Shown one piece after another: positions 9,649 through 24,100 of a stretch of 64,000 nucleotides of DNA. Under the pieces are notes generated by a model. The model was given only the letters and a program-made list of their open reading frames with translations, made no database searches and was not told the origin of the DNA. Each line of letters opens with the position of its first letter. Position 1 is the first letter of the stretch. This DNA is from Adineta steineri (Eukaryota; Rotifera; Eurotatoria; Adinetida; Adinetidae). The position numbers were made by a program, and so were the translations under genes. The stretch lies in the NCBI GenBank assembly GCA_905250115.1, contig CAJNOI010000099.1:44461-108460 (forward strand), in the 5' to 3' direction.

Positions 9649-12381
9649 ATGCCGCTTACATTTCCATCATCAGTTGCCAAGAAAGTTCGGTAAATATTAA
9701 TCAATTTCTATTCTTTTTTCTTTACGATCATATTACTCTATTGTTTAAATAGTTTGGCTCTATTACATAAATGTAATAGTAGTCGAAAACGACGTGATGA
9801 TATAACAGTAGTTGATTATAGTCATGGAAATTTATCATCTGTACCAGAAGATATACTTCTTTATGAAAATACATTAGAAGAACTTCATTTAGAAGCAAAT
9901 TGTCTTCAAGATTTACCAAAAGTATATAAAAAAACATACATAAAATTAGAATATATTTACCTTTTCTATTTTTTTCTCATAGTGGCTTTTTCAATGTCAT
10001 GCTTTACGTCATTTGATATTATCAGATAATGAGCTAGATTGTTTACCACCATCAATTTCAAGTCTGACAAGTTTAGAAAGATTAGATCTCAGTCGAAATG
10101 GTATGAAAAACATGTTATTATTATTGAAATTACAAAATTTCTTATTTAGATTTAATGGCATTACCAGATAATATACGTTATTGTAAACAATTGACATCGG
10201 TTGATTGTAGTTCTAATCGATTAGAAAGGTGAGTTATTTTTATTCTTACTTTGAAGAAAAAAACCTAATTAATAATTTGTTTATTTCAGATTGTGTGAAG
10301 GATTGACGATGTTAATTAATTTACATGAGTTATATCTTAATGATACTCTATTAGAATTTTTACCGGGCAATTTCGGACGGTAAGTTAAAAGCATCATTCA
10401 AATCAGTATAATATAGAATTTTGTTTTAGTTTAACTGAATTAAAAATCTTAGAAATGCGTGCAACTCGTATGCGATTATTACCAGTCACATTACCAAAAT
10501 TAACTAAACTTGAACGATTAGATTTAGGTGCTAATTCATTTATTGAATTCGTAAGTCGAAGAAAACTTTCATTTATAATCTTATTTTTCTTTCTATAATT
10601 TAGCCTAATGTTTTAACACATCTTCCATCTCTTCAAGAATTATGGCTTGATTCAAATAAATTAATATCAATAGATGATGTAAGTTCTTACAGTTTATAAT
10701 CTATTTGAGATATAAATTTCTCATTATTATTCTAGAATAAGAAAGATTAAAGAAGGTATTAAGCTTTCCATTCCCTTGTATATCTTCTTCATGCTTTAAA
10801 TGTGTTTCTCTATTTTGATTTATTCCTTTTCTTATTTCTATATTTTTGTTTTTAGTCAATTGATAAATTATCGAATTTAACATTTCTTGATATATCACAA
10901 AATCAATTAACTGAATTACCCAGTTCAATTGGTTATTGTAAATTAACAGATTTACATTTATCTGACAATTTTCTTACAAGTTTTCCAGAATCGATTAGTA
11001 AAAGAATATTTATTTATGAGAAAAAGAAGAATAACAAAATATATTCTTCTATTTAGGTAATATAACAACTTTACAAACACTAACAGCAAATAATAATCAA
11101 ATCGAACGTTTACCAAATACTCTTGGAAAGTAAGTGAAATCAATAAGTTTTTCTTCGATCAATTAATCAAAGGAAAACCTGATTTTCTATTTAGTATGGT
11201 ATCTTTAGTTGAATTACATTTATCATTTAATAATATAACATCAATACCTACAAGTATTGGTTTATTACATAGTTTACAATTTCTTACATTGGATCATAAT
11301 CAAATTCAATCAATACCAGCAAGTGTAAGAAAGATTGACCTTATATTATTTTTTATTAAATTAAATCTAATATTTAAATAGATTGGTAGTTGTTCAAGTT
11401 TAAGTGTATTTTCATTACGTTCAAATTGTTTAACACAATTACCAGATGAAATAGGACGTTTAAGTCAATTGAAAGTACTTAACGTCAGTGGTATGTATTT
11501 ATTTTGAAGATCAATATTAATAGAAATTCGAGGTTTTTACAGGAAATTATCTTCAATATTTACCGTTTACATTATTAAAACTGAAGAATTTACAAGCATT
11601 ATGGATGAATGAAAATCAAGTAAGTTAGAATTCTATGATTTAAAGAACTTCTAATTTATCATTCTTTAGGCAAAACCATTGATTGCTTTTGAACAAGAAC
11701 GTCATCCAAGTACAGGTCATCGTGTACTTACATGTATACTTTTACCACAAACAGATCCTTCAATGAATCGATATACATCAAGTATATATTGAATTAAATT
11801 TTTTTTTGTATTCATTTCCAAACGTTTTCTCTAGAAAATCGATTTATTACCGATCAAACAAATGATTATTCAGATAGACTCACAACTCTTCGTTTTGCTA
11901 CTGATACCATTGATGAACCAGTATAATCTTATTCTTAATCTTATTGTTTTCTATACGTTTTTGTTTTACAGCGTCACCTTGTTCGTAATCCAACACCATA
12001 TCCAAAAGAAATGCGAGCATTTGCTAATATACTTCGAAATTATAATCATAACAAACAACGTCAAATAAGTGAATCACCTAAGGTATATTGAAAACTCTTG
12101 AATATTTTTTATTAATTCATGTTTTCTAGAAACATTCTTCATCGTCAAATCTTTTAATGGTATGTGAAGATATTCCAATAAATGAAGAATGGTGTCAACG
12201 TACAAATTCTGCATCAGTTAATTCAATGAATTCCGATCCATTGTGTTGTCCATTAGCACGAAGTCATGAAGATCTCTTATGTAGTACTAGTCCATTAGAT
12301 GATATAGGAAGAACGCGTCCAGATTTATTACCTGGACAAATTAATGATATTGATGAAATTAAAAGTAATCATTCATTCTAG
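9649..12381 (+). CDS. LAP-type leucine-rich repeat protein without PDZ domain (Erbin/Densin/Scribble/Lano family)
   Basis: Sixteen small exons join in frame to about 594 residues: 9649-9689, 9753-9921, 9983-10100, 10150-10228, 10290-10379, 10430-10550, 10604-10678, 10856-10997, 11057-11129, 11195-11324, 11382-11490, 11543-11619, 11670-11781, 11835-11920, 11972-12082, 12130-12381. Residues about 30-430 are some sixteen LRRs of 23 residues. The motifs are those of the LAP family: [64 protein letters not shown]. Residues 475-490 ([16 protein letters not shown]) match the LAP-specific segment B. LAP proteins sit at the basolateral cortex and help set cell polarity. Erbin, Densin and Scribble end in PDZ domains; here only about 85 Ser-rich residues follow (exon 16), so the architecture equals Lano (LRRC1). 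Whether PDZ was lost or never present is not decidable here. Confidence 0.85.
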
Positions 12382-12630
12382 ATTTTGTAAATAAGAACAG
12401 TGAGTTATGAAGGGTGTAAAATATAAATCAATATTGTTTTTTTCTTTCGTTAAAATATTCAAGTGATGTGTCATGTGTGCAATCATTCAAAATTGTATCC
12501 TTATTCCTATTGTTTATTAATTGATTCTGAAGAAAAAAAAATAATAAAGCGAACTTATTTATATGAAATAGTTGTAGAAAAATATTTGTTATTTGAATTC
12601 TAGATAAACAGATTTCACATATAAGACATA

Positions 12631-13656
12631 ATGAATTCATCGAAGGCTGAAGCTGAAAATATTGAACCATCAGCTGGTAAAGAAATGCTTGATAAATATT
12701 GGGCTGAAGTTAAACATGAAATAGATGACATTAATATTGTAAGTAGAAGTGATTTTATTTGTTTTTTGATGACTATTACAGTTGTTTCTCGCATACTAAC
12801 AAGGATAAAGAGTTGCTAAATTAATCTATCTATTGTAATGATACAATGAGAGTGAAAATAAAGTTTTTCTTTCAATGAACTAAAGCCATACATAACTATG
12901 AAGTGTACAACAATATGTTTTTCTCTATTTTAAGCCACATCTATACATTTGAAAGAACAGAACTATTGAAAACATTTCGAATCATAATCTAAAATAAAGA
13001 TATGTGTGTCTCATATGGTAATTGATTTAATTGTAGGTTGAATTTCGTACAACTGATCTTCCTTTAGCTCGTATAAAAAAGATTATGAAATTAGATGATG
13101 ATGTTAAAATGATCAGTGCTGAAGTACCAATACTTTTTGCCAAAGCAGCTGAATTATTTATTCAAGAATTAACCATTCATTCATGGTTACAAACAGAAGA
13201 AAGTCGACGTCGTACATTACAGGTTAGATAAAATCAATTAATTTTGTTTATTTATTAAAATAATCATACTTTTTTTTTGTAGCGAAATGATGTTGCTCAA
13301 GCTATTTCAAAAAATGAACTTTTCGATTTTCTTATTGATATTGTTCCACGAGAAGAAGCAACAAAAACACATAAGAAAAAGGATGCTGTTAGTGAAGTAC
13401 AATATATTGTTACACTACCAACATCAAGTGGCATGGGAAATACAATTCAATTACCAAGTATATATCATTATTTGTTTTTATAAAATAATATTTTCTTTGT
13501 TTTAGATGGTCAAATTATTCAATTACCTCAAAATTTATCATCAAATATTGTTACTATGGCGGTAAGTTTGATATTAATTCTTTTTTCATATATATAAACA
13601 AAACTTTTTTCTAGAGTCCACAAGGTACTCAACAACAATATACGATTGGACCTTGA
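12631..13656 (+). CDS. NFYC: NF-YC histone-fold transcription factor subunit, short copy
   Basis: Exons 12631-12738, 13037-13222, 13283-13457, 13506-13561 and 13615-13656 give 188 residues. The core (residues about 37-120) is the NF-YC/HAP5 histone fold: [68 protein letters not shown] pairs with NF-YB; the dimer recruits NF-YA and binds CCAAT boxes in promoters. Residues contacting NF-YB look intact. The Gln-rich activation tail typical of the family is nearly absent: after [18 protein letters not shown] only a short [13 protein letters not shown] remains. The gene begins 249 bp after the LAP gene's stop, with a splice-acceptor-like TTCTAG at 12598-12603. The tandem neighbour at 13872 is a paralogue. 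Confidence 0.93.
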
Positions 13657-13871
13657 ATAAACGAGTGAAATTGTATTTCTCTTTCATTTATTTGTGCAAT
13701 GCTCAGATATCTTACTCTTCTTTGTATAAATGTTTTGTGTAAACAACAAAAAAAAAGTATCTCGCTATTTTTCTTCTTGTATATGTATATAAATATATAT
13801 GTATTTCATGAGTATCTGTTGATGTTAATCATCAGTCGTATATTTCTGAATATATTCTAGATAAAATAAAT

Positions 13872-15200
13872 ATGACACAAACATCAACTAATGAAAAAAG
13901 TGAACCGTTACAGCCAACAGAAGGTGCTGAAATGCTTGAACGTTTTTGGTCAGAAATACGTCAAGACGTTGATTCGATAAATATAGTAGGTTGAAGTGTT
14001 TGAAATAGTTGATAAGAAATAATTCATTTTTGTATTTGTTAAGATGGATTTTCGTGCCAATGATTTGCCATTAGCACGAATAAAAAAAATTATGAAACTA
14101 GACGATGATGTGAAAATGATTAGTGCTGAAGTACCAATACTTTTTGCTAAAGCAGCCGAAATGTTTATTCATGAATTAACATTACGTTCATGGCTTCATA
14201 CAGAAGAAAGTAAACGACGAACATTACAGGTTTTGAAACAAAACCATATCTTTCTTTTTGTAACAATGTATATTTTATGATTATAATAGCGAAATGATGT
14301 GGCAATGGCAATAACAAAATATGAACAGTTTGATTTTTTAATTGATATTGTACCTCGAGAAGAATCGAAACCACATAAAAAACATGTAAATTTTCAATAA
14401 ATTATGAAGAGAAAACTTATTTACTTCATTTAGGATAACAATATGGGTGAAGTACAATATATTGTTACACTTCCACAAGCAAGCCAAGCCAGTACTATTC
14501 AATTACCAAGTAATGAGTTTCTCATTAAAGTTCTAATTTCTATTATTATTATTATTATTATTTAGATGGACAAATTATTCAATTATCTCCATCGATACAA
14601 TCACCGCTTGTTACTATTGGTGTAGGTATACTTGTATGAATCTTTCAAAAATAAATTATTCGACTTTAGAGAAGTTCTAAGAACAAATTAACAATATTTC
14701 TTATTTCTCATTATAGAATTCCGGTCAACAATATGCAATTCTATCTCAGCCAAATCAAATGCAAACACCAGCACAATATATTCAAATAGCCGCACCTCAA
14801 ATGACTGAAGTATGAAAATAATTTTATAATTTAATTTCCATGCAAAAAAATCTCTCTTTTTAGACAATTCAACAACAACAAACAACAGCACCTACAAAAA
14901 ATGTACATGTGTCAACAAATCCTAATATGATACAAACGCAACAACGCTCTGCAAATTCCACACATGTAAATTTTAATTAAAATTCAAAAGACAAATATTT
15001 TCATAAGCTTTTTTTCTCTCTAGATAACAATAACAGCAGCTCAACTGCAACAAATATTAAATGCTTCACAAAAAACTAATAATAATACTAATAACAATAA
15101 TAATAATTCAACAACACCAAAAACAGTACAACAAATTGATACTACAAATCAATCATCGGATGAAACCAATACAGTTGATATTAAACAACAACCTGTTTAA
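13872..15200 (+). CDS. NFYC: NF-YC histone-fold transcription factor subunit, long copy
   Basis: Exons 13872-13985, 14044-14229, 14290-14385, 14434-14509, 14566-14621, 14717-14809, 14864-14965 and 15024-15200 give 299 residues. The histone fold is almost the same as in the upstream copy ([32 protein letters not shown]). Exon 2 is 186 nt in both copies and the flanking introns fall at the same codons, so they arose by tandem duplication. This copy keeps the Gln/Asn/Thr-rich tail (exons 6-8, poly-Asn near 15080) that acts as a transactivation region in NF-YC. It has one intron more than its sister within the REE-HK region. The gene starts 215 bp after the short copy's stop, with TATTCTAG at 13853-13860 just before the ATG. 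The donor at 14622 could also be placed a few bases later. Confidence 0.93.
14541..14563. repeat. (ATT)n microsatellite in NF-YC intron
   Basis: About seven ATT units directly before the acceptor of exon 5 of the long NF-YC gene. Confidence 0.9.
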
Positions 15201-15527
15201 TACATAAATTTAATAACATAAATTTAACACTTTCATTTTCATTCTTTCACGTGCCAGTTTTTTTTCTTCTCGAAGAACGTGTAACTTTGATTAAAGTTGG
15301 ATAAATGCTGTGAATTTTTTTTTTTCTCTTTGTTTTGTTTTGTTTTTTGCTTCCTATTACTTATATTAACAAAATGTTGCATTTAGACAACATTTTCTTA
15401 TGTAGATTTTGTAAAATGATTATTTTCAAGTTAACCTGCCGAAAAAGAAAAAGAAAAAAAAAACATAGAACTTAAGTAGATGAACTTCTTCTTTTTTTGT
15501 TTCAAGATATTAGACAAAAAAAAAATA
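15201..15527. other. Short spacer between NF-YC and ferredoxin genes
   Basis: 3' UTR of the long NF-YC gene and 5' flank of the ferredoxin gene, rich in T-runs and A-runs. No separate gene is seen. Confidence 0.6.
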
Positions 15528-17237
<1,710 letters not shown>

Positions 17238-19764
17238 ATAAAATTTATTTTTTGTTTCGAATAAGTTTATTTCTATATAAACAAAACTAATAAACTTGAG
17301 ATAATCAATTTTTCATTGATTTATTTTTGAAGAGATTGTTGAACGAAGAGACTTTAAGTTTCACACGACTTCGCAATTTTTTTTTTCTTCTGACATATTT
17401 CAAGTATAGAAATAATCTACAGATAACTAAAATTATTTTGATAAGAAATTGTACAATCAAACAACCTATCAGTAATTAATATCACTCATCATTTGATATA
17501 TTTATTAATAAGTATTAAAAGATGTCTTTCGACATACATAATTTTATAATGTTTTTATCAGAAAAATATATATCCTATTCGAAGCTAGAAAAGAATTACT
17601 TATGTAAATAAAGATAAGATTTTTATGACTCATTAGGTACTACGCTAAAGGATAAAATTCAGTTGTAATTGGGTTCAGTTAGTTTGACTTCTATTTTAGG
17701 AAAAAATGAATGCTTTGCTATAAATAACACTGTTAGTCGGAAATGTATTCAACGGTGATTACAGGAAAAGTTTATTGTACTTTTTTAATATGTTATAAAC
17801 TACTCCATTGAAAAATACTGTTTATTTGACATGTTAAATTTATCTGTATACTGTTTCACCAAGACACCTTTATATAATTTATTCACTTTCATCAAAAGAA
17901 AAAAATTCAAAAAATAGAAAATAATTAAAATTTTATAATTGTTTAAAGATTCTAGGGCGAAAGAACACATCTTGTTCATTAAATATAATCTTCAATAATT
18001 TTCTAAGCCACCCTATTGAGGACAAACTAAATCGACAATAATTATATGCTAGATAATTTTCATATTCCAGATAAGATAATCAGGCATTTCATATATATAA
18101 AATAAATTTTCTCCCACATTAATAATAATCATAATTATTTATTCATATGATTTTTAATGAATACAATCTTTTAGATGAAAATTATCACTTATACAAAATT
18201 AGAAAACAGCTTCATTAAATTTTAACAAATGAAGATAAATATATATATATGTCTATAGTTTATGTAATATATTTCGTTATTTATTAATCTATAATACATT
18301 TTTGATAATATCAGTAATATAAGATCATATGATAATTGGTTAAAAATAACTATGTATTCAAAATGTCATCATTGTATATCATGTGGAATAGTTCTTTCAT
18401 TCTAAATTCAATAGAAAAGTCTATAAGAATTAATTAGCACTATGTAATTTTATCCAAAAATAATAATTTACTTCCTATCTTTTTGTTACATTTTTGTTCT
18501 TTTCTAGGCATTATTAAGTGTTACGATATATTTTTCGAGTAATTTTATATTTCTAAGCGGAAATACCTAAGAGATTGTCTATGTCTTGTAATTTGGCCTG
18601 CTCTATAATATGAAATATTTTATGTATCATTATTTTTACGAAATTTTTCATAAGTCTAGACAATAATAATCTATATTTTTGAGATTTTGATCGAATTATT
18701 ATGTAAAAGTAACTTTAGTGTCAATATTCAATTCATAATAAGTACATCAGGAACTCTTTTTTTCTCACATAAATAATGTATCAGAACATTAACTCGGTTC
18801 GGTCTATGGAAGAATGGCATCAAAATGCCTTAAGCTCTAAAGATAAGTGAAATCTCTAGTAACGCTTTATAGCAGGCAATTTTTCTTGAGTTCGCAATAG
18901 TATCAAAATTAAGTGCTATGTACTTTTTACATCTATAAAGCTTATAATTAATATTTAAATTTATCTCTTCAAATAAATTAACAACATGTTTTTGTTTATA
19001 TGAAATTTAACAATTATTAAGTTTTTTATATAAACAAGATAAGTCCTAACACGAATAAATTAACATGTATCGTTAGTAAATTATATTTTGTAAAGAATAG
19101 ACTAGGTACACTTGTCGTCTACTACCAGAATTATTTTGCCTATTCTTTTACGGTTGTATTTATTATATAAAAAAAAGAATAATAGATTCTTTTTTTCATA
19201 TAAAAAATCTTATGAGCACGTTCTATTCTTATTCTTTTTTGTATATTGAAGATTTTCTTAGTGCAGTACGTCATTAAAAGATTTGTATTATGCTAAGATC
19301 GGATAATTATTTCGATAATAAATTTATACGAAGAATATGAATAATATTCGGGTACCTTATGTTCTTTTATATGGTGTATCTAGTATTTTTTTTTCTATGC
19401 AGCTGTTACTTATATTACTTAATATGTTTCTGTCTGTTATTTTTCACTAGAAAAACAAACTATTAATTCACTTAAAGCTTTTGGTCAATCTTAAACAATG
19501 TAGGATATTGTTTTTTGTTGACATGATTGTATATAAGTATTGAAAATAAACTCCACTCTTTTGTCAATCAATCATTGTCATTATTTGACGAGAATTTCTT
19601 TTTTTAAAAGGTCATAATAAGCAACAAAACATGTATACTAAAAAAAAAATGTATATATATAACAACAATTAATTACATATATATATAAATATATATATAT
19701 GCATATGTAAAATGTATACGCGCAGTTAATTTGTCGTACAAATAAATTTAACAAAAAAGAAACG
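17238..19764. other. Long AT-rich intergenic region, no gene seen
   Basis: Runs from the 3' flank of the ferredoxin gene (AATAAA follows at once after the stop) to the 3' end of the convergent GPCR gene. No frame with protein-like composition, tRNA or bounded transposon was found by eye. Short AT-microsatellites occur near 18240 and 19660-19700. Confidence 0.5.
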
Positions 19765-21181
19765 CTACATAGAAGAAGCGGTTGGACGTCTAGATAACGG
19801 TGTATTTGAATATCGTGCTGGTTGATATCTTGATCCATGTACATAAGATGACATATAATAACTTGAACGATGATTTTTACCATTTCGTCCACTAGATTTT
19901 GAACGTAATGATGAATGTTTAAAAGCTCGTACTAATTCATTACGTATGTGTTTACCACTAATAATATATAAATAAAAATTAATACCATAATTAAAATTTG
20001 TTAATAAATCAAATATTTCATGATTTATATGAAGATAATATTGCCATCTTGGATTACATATTCTTAAAACAGGTATATATATAGATTTAATTACATCTAA
20101 ACTGGAACCAGGTACATGTAAAATAAGATAAACTGTTGTAACAATAACTAACATTCGAGATATTTTATAAACAAGTTTCATTTTACGTTGAGCATTACAA
20201 GATGTATTTGTATGATCAAGTAATGAACCTTCATTAAATAATTTCGTCATAATTAATACATTAACTGTTATGATTATTGTTAATGGAAATAATGTCATTA
20301 AAACAAGTCTCCATGCATAAACAGTAAAATTTACATCAAATTTTGAAAAATTTCCATGACGTATTGTTTTACAACGGCAACTGTTTGTCGACGATGATAT
20401 TGATAATGGTGATGGCGAACAATCAAGGCCTTTTGTAACAAAATGATAAGATTGAATAATCATCGTAAATATAAGTATCATAAGTATAATACGTCGAGCA
20501 TTCACAACAGTACATATATTTTTTGACCATAAAGGAAATTTTATTGCAACTAATCGTTCCATAGCTAACGCTACAATTATCCTATAATAAAAAACAATTT
20601 TTCGATATACAAAAAAATCATTAAATCTTACCAAGAACTCATAGAATAAAATATGAATCTAACATAATAGTATAATTTACATGATATATTAGTATGTACT
20701 ATAAGATTTATATTATATTCATTTTGATGTAAATCATCGAGTGCAGAAATAACTATAAGTCATAGACGAAATTGTTTATGTATATATGCATGAAAATTTT
20801 TATATACCTTCTGCAAGAATCGCTCCAGTGTCTACAACAGCTAAAGCGATTAAATATTGAGTATAAGAATTTCGCCTTAAACCTGAAAGTGAAAAACATG
20901 ATATATATATGTCAACATATATTTTATCCATTAATGGAAACTTACGTCGACGACATAGGACAAGTAAACATAATATATTACCACAAAAACCAATGACAAA
21001 TACAGCTAATGTTCCTAGAAAACAAAAAGAAAAATATTTAAATTAAAAATTTCTTGTATATGTATTCGAATTTCTAACCAATACGATTTAACTGCCATGC
21101 CCAACTTTTTTCATCTGATTCAAGTTTATTGACATAATATCTTTGTGTGTCGGAAACATTCCTTCCAAAACAATTAGCCAT
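19765..21181 (-). CDS. Class A (rhodopsin-type) GPCR, FMRFamide-receptor-like
   Basis: Five minus-strand exons (21079-21181, 20946-21014, 20808-20882, 20632-20752, 19765-20581) join in frame to 394 residues. TM1 has GFCGNILCLLVLCRR (conserved Asn), TM2 has LIALAVVDTG (conserved Asp), TM3 begins with NISCKLYYY (disulfide Cys) and ends with MERL in place of DRY. Extracellular loop 2 holds CRC. TM6 ends LILHVPG, with the conserved Pro. TM7 has NFYLY, the NPxxY variant common in invertebrate peptide receptors. An N-glycosylation site (NVS) lies in the short N-terminus. The basic, Ser-rich tail lacks obvious palmitoylation Cys. The overall pattern resembles FMRFamide or other neuropeptide receptors that couple to G proteins at the plasma membrane; the ligand cannot be told. 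A TTTTAG acceptor stands one base before the ATG on the minus strand. Confidence 0.85.
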
Positions 21182-24100
21182 ACTAAAATAAGATATAATA
21201 AATATAAAATTATTTTTTTTATTTCGATAGAAATAACAAGAGATATGTTGTTGAATATAAAAAAAACTAAGATGGAATATCTTTTTAGACGAAAAAAAAG
21301 ATAACATTGATTTATTTTGGCTTTTCTGCTTTTTCTCTTCGTCTTCTTTCACTTCCTTCTATTTCCATATAAGATTATATAACAAGAAAGACAGGCAGAA
21401 AAATGCTTGTTATATGATACACTATTGTTCGAGAAATATATATACACGTATATATTATATGCTACTAGTGCTGTCTTCGATTCAGTCATTTTTTCCGCGA
21501 CTAAATATCTTTTCTTGTTCTACTTTCTTATGTCGACATAGTTCTCATAATATGTGCATATAATCATGCTCAATTAAGTTTTTAAATATCGATTCTTAAA
21601 TTAAGGAAAAAGGAAATACAGAAAAGTTTTATATTTAAAATTACCTTTAAGAAATAAGTATTTTTCTTCTTGCTTTATTTCACATAAAATTTCTAACACA
21701 TCATTTTTTATGTGTACGCATATATATATATATATGTGATAGTTAATTATAAATAACAATTCTATTATTATTATTATTTACTATTTCATGCTCTTATACA
21801 TTTATCAAATGTCCTATTTAATATTCTTATAAAAAATAACTATTCGATATGATCAAAGTTCATTTTGTTTCGTCATCAATAGTCATTTGTTACTAGTAGC
21901 TAAAGAATAGATGAAGAAAAAAAAGGTAACTTCTTATTTTATTGATATTTTACATTAATTGTGTTTTTCTCTTTTTCAATCATGAATACTGAATGTCTCA
22001 ACCGGAAGCAGTACTTTTTGACACCGTAATTCGGTTTCTTTTTCTAATAAACTTTTCTTTTTTTATTTGCATTTGAAATATAAATAAAAAAGAGCGATTG
22101 TTTATTTATTTTATTTTTAATTAACTCGTTCCTATTCCTTTTTTTTTCTTCTTTTTCATATAATGATATGTCATATATCTATACAATATTATCTAAGTCT
22201 ATAGATATCAATCAAATAAAAAGAAAAAGACTTTCATTAATTTCTGTTTACATCATAAACCTTTATCTATTTATATTTATCTATAATACCATCTAAATGT
22301 TTATTTTTAAAAAAAAGTACTGAAGAAACTAATTTTCTATCAACACTATTTTTCTAGTTCAATCTTTTACGAACTAAATGCATGTTTTGATAGTAAATAC
22401 GCCTTAATACGCATATAATAAGTCTCGTTTTCCATTATTTATACTGTTAATTCATGAAGCTGTAAGAAAAGGAGTAGCTATCAAGGTTTTTTTTTTCTTG
22501 TCAAAAAACTCCTTTAGGCTAAAAGAATTGTTCTTAATACTTCATAATATAAGATTCTTTTTGGATAAGGTCTTACAAACTTTGCTTGTGCAGACGGAGA
22601 TATTATCGAACATTGTAAAAAATATTTACCGAAAACTGGGTTGTATACTGTTTTGATTTGTTCGGTTGTCCATATTGATTACAATCAGTGTTTAATAGAC
22701 GAATAATCTCATTGTTTTTTGGGAAAAGGAAAAGGAGAAATTTCTAATAATGGTAATAACGATTGAAACGATTCCCACTATATTTATAGTATAATATCGA
22801 TTTAATGAGATTTTTTTCTATTCACAAGTTGTTTATTGTTTGAAGAAAGATGAAAATACTCAATGATGTGATTGTTTAAATGTTTGCATGTACACGGTTG
22901 TTTCATTATTGTTAAATAGTGACTTCTTCTAACAATGACACTCACACTATATTAACCATAGCGGAATATTTACAGCAAAGTTATTTTTCATCTTTTTCTC
23001 TACTTCTTTCTCGCTGTCTCTTTATTTTAATATAATAAAAAAAAGAAGAAGAAGGAGAAGAAGAAGAAGAAGAAAAGAAGGAGCGCGCAACAAGTAAGAT
23101 ACGGAACATACAAGAGAAAATAAAAAAACTTCTATATGAAACAAGACAAAGCAACTGATAGTGAATAGACAAGACTATATAACGATTTACGATATAAAGA
23201 AAGAAAAAGAATGATCCACATGAGGTTAAGAATAGGAGATCATTGCTCATTTTATGTATAACATCAACGATTAAATACCTCTAACTTTTAATACTGCTTG
23301 TCAGAGCAATGACGCACTCGATGTAAATGACGCCATGATTTTTTTTTATAGATATACTTAGACCATGAAACGTTAAGAAATTGTTGAGAATTAATGATTA
23401 TTCAAGAAATCATGCGTTTTCAATGGTTCTATGATAAAACAAATATTAAAATTTTAAAATATTTCTCATGCTTTGCATATATCATACATTATACTATATT
23501 CATTAGACCGAAAGAAAAGAAAATATTCAAAAAGAAATAATTAGATAGAATTGCATCATTAGAAAAATATTGTTTCACATTTTCTTAATAATCATCTGTA
23601 CAACATGACTAGAATAAATAATATGATACAAAAAAGGCGAAAATTTTCTTTCTAAAATGGATTAATAATAAAAAAATCATAGAATATACATCTTTTTCTT
23701 CTTATCAGTTATAATAATCAGATCATCGAAAAGAGAATAGACTAATTTAGTCCAGACATTCATGATCTTATGTTATTTAAGATTTACAGTATATAGATAT
23801 TTATTACAAGCTCTATTTATGAGTCGAATAAAATTTATCTAATATATTGATACGTCAATAGATAAGAGAAAGAATGTAGTAGTATTTCATTTTATATATG
23901 TATATATTTATTCATAAGAAAAGAGCAAAAATGCTAATATTTAAAAAAAATGGGGTAATAAAAATGTATCATACCGAATACGCACCAATTGCAAAATATG
24001 GTACTAGAGTTAAGATATGTATTTCATGTCTGATGTAAACAATATAAAAAATGAGAAAGCTATTCTTTGTGTACGTGAAAAAAGGACATAAAAGTCAATT

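Noticed and set aside
22981-23250. Minus-strand frame with a Ser-rich run
   Set aside because: A low-complexity translation of the GAA/GGA purine tract with no flanking exons.
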